The notes beneath the pieces are model-generated. The model was given only the letters and a program-made list of their open reading frames with translations, had not been told where the DNA came from and did not search any database. 48,154 bases of DNA, from the NCBI GenBank assembly GCA_016936575.1, contig JAFGXQ010000184.1, positions 1 through 48,154 on the forward strand, written 5' to 3'. This DNA comes from Deltaproteobacteria bacterium (lineage in GTDB: Bacteria > Myxococcota_A > Polyangia > JAAYKL01). The position numbers were made by a program, and so were the translations under genes. Shown here in pieces: positions 42,991 through 48,154 of the stretch (its first letter is position 1; the number at the start of each line of letters is the position of its first letter).

Positions 42991-44247
42991 TTACAGCGAG
43001 GTGCAGCTAAGTGCTTCCCGAATGTCTCCGGCGCGAAGGTGTTCCAACGCTGTTTTTAATTTGGCTACTTCTTCGTGGTTTCCCTTTTTTCTGAGTTCCT
43101 TTATTTTTTCGCTGACGGCTATCTGAAGCGCGAGACATTGTTCTTCTTCATTCTGGGCGGAAGCCAGCATTTCCTTGAAAATATCAGCCTTATGCTGCGG
43201 CTCTATTCCAGATGTAGATGCCGACAGTTTGTCGATGTCGTTTTGGTAAATGTCGCTTCTGGATGCATCGAGTAACGGGATAGTGGAGCGAAGGTCGTGC
43301 TCCATCGGGGCGACCGCACGGGCCATATCTACAGTGATGGGCGTATCTGTCTGTTTGTGCAAAGCGATGATTTGCTGAACCGCAGCCACCAGATGGCGCA
43401 CGTTGTCGGTGATATTGTCGGCGAGATAATCGACGACGTTATCGGGAATGTTGACGTTGCCTGCAACATTTTTCGCAATCACACACAAGTGTTCGCGGTG
43501 GGGAAGGGTGACTTCGGCTGTAACTCCACTGGAAATCAGTTCAATCAGCTGTCTATCGATGTTGGTGCATTGCGCAAGGTCGCCATTCGCGCTGAGCACT
43601 ACCGGAATACTGCGAGCATTAGCGCCTTTGATGATTGAGATTAATTCCTTCTGAATTTTAAAATTTCCAGCTACATCCTGAACATCGTCAATCAATACCG
43701 TTTTGTGGTTTAGAATCCACCAATGAATATCTGATACCCGGCCGATTTGGTTCGCCCGATTCAGTTCCATTTCCAGATCGGCGACCCGCATAAGCACGGT
43801 GTCATTTCCCTGGGCATTCATGTCATTGGCAATGGCTGACAGCAGGTGGGTTTTTCCCTGTCCGGAGTCGCCGAAAATAAACAACACCCCGAAAAAAATG
43901 TCAGATGTGCCTTTCACGATACTTGCCGCCAGTTTGTACGACAATTTGTTCACGCTGCTGTTGACATACCGGCGAAAGGTCATCGCCGGATTCGGAGGGC
44001 TGGAAAGAAGAATCGGAACATACGGCTTGCTCTCGCAAAGTATCCCGTACATTTTGTGAAGTGGGTGATCATCGGGAATATTGCGAAGGGTTTCGAGCGC
44101 CTGGAGGACGCCGCTCTGCTCCGCCTCCAATATGAGTTCAACCGCGTCAATATGTTTTTTGGGGATGAGCCCTTTTTGAATGCTGTCTTTCAGAAAAACT
44201 GCAAGCTCCCGATACGCCGAGATGCGTTTTTGGAGTGGCTCGTTCAT
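42991..44247 (-). CDS. DnaA-like AAA+ ATPase lacking the DNA-binding domain
   Basis: 418 residues. About 1-85 are helical. From 84 the match to DnaA domain III is clear: NPAMTFRRYVNSSVNKLSYKLAASI, Walker A GDSGQGKTHLL (126-136), Walker B VLIDDVQDV (184-192) and sensor 2 NVRHLVAAV with R284. The DnaA SRF-type arginine-finger strand reads LIELISSGV here, so the finger appears absent. After about 320 there is no helix-turn-helix; the end is charged and helical (KIKELRKKGNHEEVAKLKTALEHL). It overlaps the PATAN-roadblock gene by four bases (ATGA). An ATP-switch adaptor or remodeller is likelier than a replication initiator. Hda-type regulators are another DnaA-like option but are far shorter. Confidence 0.85.
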   Translation of the reverse strand: MNEPLQKRISAYRELAVFLKDSIQKGLIPKKHIDAVELILEAEQSGVLQALETLRNIPDDHPLHKMYGILCESKPYVPILLSSPPNPAMTFRRYVNSSVNKLSYKLAASIVKGTSDIFFGVLFIFGDSGQGKTHLLSAIANDMNAQGNDTVLMRVADLEMELNRANQIGRVSDIHWWILNHKTVLIDDVQDVAGNFKIQKELISIIKGANARSIPVVLSANGDLAQCTNIDRQLIELISSGVTAEVTLPHREHLCVIAKNVAGNVNIPDNVVDYLADNITDNVRHLVAAVQQIIALHKQTDTPITVDMARAVAPMEHDLRSTIPLLDASRSDIYQNDIDKLSASTSGIEPQHKADIFKEMLASAQNEEEQCLALQIAVSEKIKELRKKGNHEEVAKLKTALEHLRAGDIREALSCTSL

Positions 44248-44996
44248 TTGTTACGGCTTTCTACAACCGCCGCAGAAATTTTGGACGCCGCAATCGATAC
44301 AACCCCCAGTGACGATTCTTCGCCTGCTGCCAGAAAGAGAACGAGGTCACTGTCTATTACTGAGCCGATGCAGGTTCCCATGCTGTCTGTCAGATAAACT
44401 TTTTGCAGCTCTTTGCGAGGATGGGTCGAAAAAATACCGATGACTCCGGAGATCATTTGCGCAAACACTGTTCCGTCAACATCTTCCTGCGCCCAACTGC
44501 AGATTTTTGCGCCGTTGCGGTGATACACGCCGGCATAATGGATGTATTCAAATTTAGACGCCGTTTTGGCGAGCAGAAACTCCATTTTTGGGTCCTGAAC
44601 TGCCTCCGGCGCCGGCGGAAGTGTTGCCTGGGATTGACGTTCCGCCTGAGCGCGTCTTTCTTCTTCAGCTTTCTTTCTGGCCTTTTCCCTTCTTTCATCG
44701 CGGGTTTTCAGCGCCATCATCAGGGCGCGATGGAGGTCGAGTTCGATAGTGACCTCATCGTGGGTGGCGCCCAGTCGAAATTCGAACTCTCCTTCTTCCC
44801 ACGAGACAAGCTCGACCAGAGCGTCGATGCCTGTATTCTCGCCACAGATAACGTGTTTCAAACTCCCCTTATCGTAGTACAGGCGTGCCTCGTGATCGAT
44901 ACCGGCGATAATGAGTTCTCCAGTTTTTTTACCGGTGCCCGGAAATTGCACGAGGTCAACAATTCCGAGATCTGAGAGTGTCCCGCTGAGCGCCAT
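44244..44996 (-). CDS. PATAN (DUF4388) plus roadblock-like protein
   Basis: 250 residues. The N-terminal 95 are a full PATAN/DUF4388 domain (GTLSDLGIVDLVQFPGTGKKTGELIIAG, ARLYYDKGSLKHVICGENTGIDALVELVSWEEGEFEF). A charged Arg/Lys/Glu coiled-coil linker (about 96-125) follows. Residues about 130-250 have a roadblock/LC7-type pattern (FEYIHYAGVYHRNGAKICSWAQEDVDGTVFAQMISGVIGIF, VYLTDSMGTCIGSVIDSDLVLFLAAGEESSLGVVSIAA). Roadblock proteins bind small GTPases, here the MglA-like GTPase 18 bases upstream in the operon. AAAGGGGATAAC precedes ATG 44996; the end overlaps the AAA+ gene by four bases. Confidence 0.8.
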   Translation of the reverse strand: MALSGTLSDLGIVDLVQFPGTGKKTGELIIAGIDHEARLYYDKGSLKHVICGENTGIDALVELVSWEEGEFEFRLGATHDEVTIELDLHRALMMALKTRDERREKARKKAEEERRAQAERQSQATLPPAPEAVQDPKMEFLLAKTASKFEYIHYAGVYHRNGAKICSWAQEDVDGTVFAQMISGVIGIFSTHPRKELQKVYLTDSMGTCIGSVIDSDLVLFLAAGEESSLGVVSIAASKISAAVVESRNK

Positions 44997-45014
44997 TGTT
45001 ATCCCCTTTGTATT

Positions 45015-45593
45015 TTATAGCTCAAACCCTTCAATGATCATTTTACTGATAGTTCTAATCGTTTCCATTACACCTTCTCCGCTGGTGGCAACCGCTTCAA
45101 GGGACGGAACTTGTATCTCCAGTACCTTCTCGAGCGAACCTCGCTCAATCGCATCTGGAAAATCTCGTTTATTGTACTGCAGCACTATGGGAAACTGCTC
45201 CGCGTCGATATGGTACGAGGCCAGATTGTCGAGCATCATCTCATAGCTTGTGATGTTGCGGTCAAATCGAAGCGGATTCGAATCCGCCACAAAAACAACG
45301 CCGTCTGCACCTTCAAGCATCAGTTTTCGACTTGCTTCGTAATAGATTTGCCCGGGAATGGTGTATAGGTTGAATTTCACGTCATACCCGGCAATCTGAC
45401 CGAGTTCGAGGGGAAAGAAATCGAAAAACAGTGTGCGCTCTTCTTCAGTGTCCAACGATACCAGCTCTCCTCGAAGATTTTCAGCGAGGCTGTTGTGGAT
45501 ATACATTAAATTGGTTGTTTTTCCACTCATTCCCGGTCCGTAATAAACTATCTTAAACGATATTTCTTTCTTGTCGTAACTGATGTATGGCAT
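45015..45593 (-). CDS. mglA: MglA-like small GTPase
   Basis: 192-residue Ras-like GTPase, close to Myxococcus MglA (195 residues) in length and sequence. P-loop YYGPGMSGKTT (18-27, with G21), switch I ERTLFFDF with R53 and T54, the LYTIPGQIYYEASRK switch II with Q82, VVFVADSN, and the NKRD specificity motif (141-144). R53 and Q82 are the residues MglA uses for hydrolysis, so it should be active and need an MglB-type partner. In Myxococcus MglA sets cell polarity for gliding and type IV pili. Here its neighbours are roadblock, PATAN and two-component proteins. No pilus or gliding gene is in the window. Confidence 0.95.
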   Translation of the reverse strand: MPYISYDKKEISFKIVYYGPGMSGKTTNLMYIHNSLAENLRGELVSLDTEEERTLFFDFFPLELGQIAGYDVKFNLYTIPGQIYYEASRKLMLEGADGVVFVADSNPLRFDRNITSYEMMLDNLASYHIDAEQFPIVLQYNKRDFPDAIERGSLEKVLEIQVPSLEAVATSGEGVMETIRTISKMIIEGFEL

Positions 45594-45603
45594 TCAGCGC
45601 GTC

Positions 45604-46149
45604 CTACGTTTTGGTCACAAAAATCTGGTCGATGAGATTGAGTGCGTATTCTTTGAATTCCGGTGTCGATATTTTGCCGTCTTTGTTTCTCGCATCTTGG
45701 TTTTCGTTTGTGTTTGTTGACGTACTCGGGTGATGCGCGGCAAATGCTGCATCAGTGTCTTTTGCTTTTTCCGCCATCGCGATATCGATGAGCCGAGTTC
45801 CCGCCTTTTTGGCTTCCACGCGGACCATGCCGATGCGTCGGTAATCTTCAAAAACGATGATCATCATGGCATCTTCGGTAACCAATGAGATATGAATGTG
45901 GCGTTTTTCACCCTGCTGCAGCAGAATTGAAAACTGTTGCTCGCCAACCATTTTCGCCACTTCGCGGGTGGCCGAGAACATTCCTGCCGTCAGTGCAGCC
46001 ATGGCTGTGGTATTGATAGACTTGGTATCTCCAGCTTCACTGATAACAGTTCCCTGTTTGGTTATCAGCAAAATGGTAATCGGTTTGATGTCACGACATA
46101 ATCCGCTGATTATGGGGTCCACTTTTTCTTTAATGAAATAATCCTTCAT
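45604..46149 (-). CDS. mglB: MglB-like roadblock/LC7 protein (probable GTPase-activating partner)
   Basis: 181 residues. The first 125 form a roadblock/LC7 domain (ITILLITKQGTVISEAGDTKSINTTAMAALTAGMFSATREVAKMVGEQQFSILLQQGEKRHIHISL, IIVFEDYRRIGMVRVEAKKA) with the S-AG-T-x2-I-TT-x-A-x-LTAG pattern shared with MglB. A disordered, Ser/Thr/Asn-rich linker leads to a short amphipathic end (EFKEYALNLIDQIF), like the MglB tail. It sits 10 bases before mglA, the same mglB-mglA order as in Myxococcus, and is its likely GAP. The gene begins 3 bases after the receiver-PATAN gene. Confidence 0.9.
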   Translation of the reverse strand: MKDYFIKEKVDPIISGLCRDIKPITILLITKQGTVISEAGDTKSINTTAMAALTAGMFSATREVAKMVGEQQFSILLQQGEKRHIHISLVTEDAMMIIVFEDYRRIGMVRVEAKKAGTRLIDIAMAEKAKDTDAAFAAHHPSTSTNTNENQDARNKDGKISTPEFKEYALNLIDQIFVTKT

Positions 46150-46152
46150 CGG

Positions 46153-46938
46153 TTAAGCCTCGTTCTCGGTTGGGGTAGAGGGGGTGTCCGAATTCGCGAT
46201 TGGAAAGATATCTTCGTCGGCAAATAAAGGCGGTACTTCAGAATGACGTAGCGTTACCTTTGTGGTCTCGTCCTTTAATCGGGCTGCGTCCATTAACAGA
46301 AAATCTCCTTTGCAGTCGATGGTTCGTTTCGGGGGTTCATCAAAATGAAGTGATACGAACGAACCGCCATTGAATGATAAACATTTGTAAAACGCGTCAA
46401 CTCCTTGTAATTGCCCACATTCTGCATGACAGGCGGTTCGCTTGTCAATATAGATAACTCCGTTTTCTCCGTCCGACGAAGTTATTTGCAGTTTCAACTG
46501 ACGGTTGGTCATGAACACCAATTGGATATAGTCAAACAGGTTGATACCGTTGACATTGCCGCTGAACGAGTCTGTGCTTCGCTCTTTTTTCAAAAGCTCA
46601 AGCATCACTTTCGGATCGAATGGTTTTTCAACATACAGAATGGCGCCCTGTTTCATCAGAATTTGCTGCACAGAGAGGCAGCCGAAAGCGGTGATGGCGA
46701 TAATCCTCATCGCCGGCGCGTTTTGGACCGCCCATTCGATAAGTGCAAGGCCGTTGAGTCTGGGCATCTGGATGTCGGTAATCATTGCGTCGAAGTTTGA
46801 TTCCTTGAGTACGTCAATGGCCTCCGCGCCGTCGGGGCAACTGATCACCGTGTACCCTGAGCGGGTTAAAAATTTTCCCACTCCCCATAACAGATTCGGA
46901 TCGTCGTCAACCAGGAGTATTCTCGGTTTGTGCATCAT
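46153..46938 (-). CDS. Response regulator: receiver plus PATAN/DUF4388 domain (first of two)
   Basis: 261 residues. Receiver 5-118: ILLVDDDPNLLWGVGKFL, phosphoacceptor in AMITDIQMPRLNG, AITAFG and YVEKPFD, complete. PATAN/DUF4388 about 130-225 is textbook: SGNVNGINLFDYIQLVFMTNRQLKLQI, GVIYIDKRTACHAECGQLQGVDAFYKCLSFNGGSFVSL. The last 35 residues are disordered. The start ATG overlaps the previous stop (TCATGATG). It belongs to the same protein class as the gene at 42076-42954 but is only partly alike in the second half, suggesting an old duplication with divergence. Confidence 0.9.
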   Translation of the reverse strand: MMHKPRILLVDDDPNLLWGVGKFLTRSGYTVISCPDGAEAIDVLKESNFDAMITDIQMPRLNGLALIEWAVQNAPAMRIIAITAFGCLSVQQILMKQGAILYVEKPFDPKVMLELLKKERSTDSFSGNVNGINLFDYIQLVFMTNRQLKLQITSSDGENGVIYIDKRTACHAECGQLQGVDAFYKCLSFNGGSFVSLHFDEPPKRTIDCKGDFLLMDAARLKDETTKVTLRHSEVPPLFADEDIFPIANSDTPSTPTENEA

Positions 46939-47564
46939 GACGAGTGCTCACTGTTCTTGGTTAATTTGATGTTTTTGGAAACGTCATTCACAAGGGTCAC
47001 GATGCGCGGGATGTACTCATCAAGCAATTGCTTGATGCTCTCCTTTGTCGGTGGTTCTGCGGTGAGTTCCGCTTCCAGTGCGCGTACCGCTCCCAGAATG
47101 CCCGAAAGCTGATTCAATGCCAGGTGGCGGTCAAACCGTTCCACCGCTTCTGTGGATGGCGGGGGAATCGATGATTTGTAAGGAACCACCGGATACCCCG
47201 CTGCGATGAGTATCTCTTTCACCGATTCAATAAGCGTATCAATTGAAAACGGACGTATCAAAAAGTCGTGAATCTCCTGTTGCTTTTTCAGCGATGCGAA
47301 TGGTTCCGATGCCTGACTACCGGTCACCACAATGGTACGCGGCGAAACAAACGTGCATAGTGTGCGGTACACATCCAAGGGGTCTCTATCCACGAGTTCA
47401 GTATCCAGAATGGTCACATCGGGAATCTTCGTGCCTTCCATCTCGAGCGAGCACCGTCCGGCGCAGGAGACCAGAATATCCACATTCGCCACGGCGCGCT
47501 GAATATAGCGAGCTTCCACCAGACTGAGCATTTTATTGTCGTCAATCAACAGTACAGTGGGCAA
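46935..47564 (-). CDS. Receiver-domain protein with altered active-site lysine
   Basis: About 209 residues. Receiver: VLLIDDNKML, putative phosphoacceptor Asp in VTILDTELVD, VVTGSQ, and FLIRPF, where the usual Lys-Pro is Arg-Pro. Around the phosphoacceptor the normal D-x-x-M-P is DTELVD, so phosphorylation may be weak or absent. The C-terminal 90 residues are helical (VERFDRHLALNQLSGILGAVRALEAEL, TKESIKQLLDEYIPRIVTLVNDV). AAGGGGG five bases before TTG 47564 makes that the preferred start; an ATG at 47585 lies upstream without a ribosome site. First gene of the operon. Confidence 0.8.
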   Translation of the reverse strand: MPTVLLIDDNKMLSLVEARYIQRAVANVDILVSCAGRCSLEMEGTKIPDVTILDTELVDRDPLDVYRTLCTFVSPRTIVVTGSQASEPFASLKKQQEIHDFLIRPFSIDTLIESVKEILIAAGYPVVPYKSSIPPPSTEAVERFDRHLALNQLSGILGAVRALEAELTAEPPTKESIKQLLDEYIPRIVTLVNDVSKNIKLTKNSEHSS

Positions 47565-47639
47565 AATATCCCCCTTGTTCCACATATGCTGTATATTCGA
47601 CCAGCATGCAGCTACAGGTATCCACGCATATCTGTATAT

Positions 47640-47957
47640 GCACTATATACTACGGACAAGTATGTATTGCCTTTAGGGGATGCGGTTCGTTTAGATGTCG
47701 AAAACCCGAAATTCCTTCAAGAATCAGGGATGCCCGCTGAACAGCTGTTCATTCCGCCCAAAGAATCGTCTGTGAGCGCTACTGCGCTTCGAAAGCCCCG
47801 ATGCACGGGAGGCCGTTGCTGTCGGGATCGGTTGATGAGCCGGGCAGATGGCGCCTTTGAGCCTGGAACACATTTTCTTCAGAAGCCGTTCACTTTTCGA
47901 GATTTATTATATAACATTCACGCGGTGCTGTACCACCTGCCGAACCGGAACGACTAA
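47640..47957 (+). pseudogene. Relic of a hybrid-kinase receiver domain
   Basis: The plus-strand frame ends in MSRADGAFEPGTHFLQKPFTFRDLLYNIHAVL. This is the end of the receiver of a hybrid histidine kinase (family pattern MSGYxD..v..PGthFLqKPFt...L...vr.vL), with the MSGY part apparently damaged to MSR. The preceding residues (basic, Cys- and Arg-rich) show no kinase or receiver features, and there is no start with a ribosome site. A decayed remnant is the simplest reading. Confidence 0.5.
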
Positions 47958-47993
47958 ACACCGTTTACTGTACAAAAGAAAGGGCAGTAGTAG

Positions 47994-48154
47994 ATGATAA
48001 CGACTCTTTTCAAGAACGGATGTGTGTTGATCGCGTTGATGCTGTTTATCGTGCTGTTCTCTGCGTGCAATGATGATACGTCGGATGATTCCGCAACGGA
48101 TGCGGATTCTGATGCGGACAGCGATACGGATTCTGACGGCGACACCGATGCCGA
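47994..48154 (+). CDS. Asp/Ser-rich lipoprotein, N-terminal part only
   Basis: The gene runs off the window. MITTLFKNGCVLIALMLFIVLFSAC is a lipoprotein signal with lipobox FSAC (Cys25), then NDDTSDDSATDAD and a repeated DSD/DTD/DGD linker, just like the CotH and GH5 lipoproteins in the window. The domain behind the linker is outside the window. AAAGGGCAG lies upstream of ATG 47994. Confidence 0.8.
   Translation, partial: MITTLFKNGCVLIALMLFIVLFSACNDDTSDDSATDADSDADSDTDSDGDTDA

Overview
The window looks like chromosome of a Gram-negative bacterium of the former Deltaproteobacteria, most likely Myxococcota or Bradymonadota-like. This is an inference from gene content: lipid A genes (lpxD, lpxA, lpxI), many lipoproteins, an MglA/MglB-type GTPase pair, Hanks-type kinase and PP2C phosphatase genes, AgmX/PglI-like C-terminal modules, PATAN (DUF4388) proteins, and lipoproteins carrying Asp-Ser/Asp-Gly linkers just after the lipobox. 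No rRNA, tRNA, insertion sequence or CRISPR array was recognised. Base composition looks moderate and even; no island stands out except the decayed stretch after hipB.

Layout. 1-2260: the end of an unknown gene, an SdiA-regulated-type lipoprotein, then (minus strand) a thioredoxin-like/glutaredoxin fusion followed by a stand-alone groES. 2386-2515: a long inverted repeat. 2688-6229: lpxD-lpxA-lpxI and an exported coiled-coil protein. 6234-11469 (minus): a polyamine operon of DUF89, carboxynorspermidine/carboxyspermidine dehydrogenase, nspC and speA. 11647-16889: a GH5 lipoprotein, an SH3 membrane protein, a lysine 2,3-aminomutase-like radical SAM enzyme and a TerB-like/PPP phosphatase fusion. 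16939-18087: hipB with two operator palindromes, a HipS-like short hipA and decayed DNA. 18088-21729 (minus): fused 5-oxoprolinase. 21925-24687: punA, cdd and two envelope proteins in a tightly overlapping operon. 24899-30045: dnaG, rpoD, purF. 30170-34976: zinc-ribbon protein, folC, CotH-type lipoprotein, a helical lipoprotein and a very acidic protein.

The last third is a signalling region. On the plus strand (35414-40685) a PP2C phosphatase, a zinc-ribbon Ser/Thr kinase and an FHA-GAF-adenylate cyclase follow one another. Converging on them from the right (47564 down to 40744) is an eight-gene minus-strand operon: a degenerate receiver, a receiver-PATAN protein, MglB-like roadblock, MglA-like GTPase, PATAN-roadblock protein, a DnaA-like AAA+ ATPase without the DNA-binding domain, a second receiver-PATAN protein, and a soluble hybrid histidine kinase. 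I consider this the best candidate for an undescribed system: a polarity-type GTPase switch wired to two-component input and to a DnaA-derived ATPase. Beyond it lie a relic of a hybrid-kinase receiver and the start of another Asp-rich lipoprotein, cut by the window end.

Starts were chosen from Shine-Dalgarno sites (AGGAGG-like sites are common here). Two genes without such a site (lpxD and the PPP phosphatase) have -10 elements only 6-7 bases upstream of ATG, which suggests leaderless transcripts.
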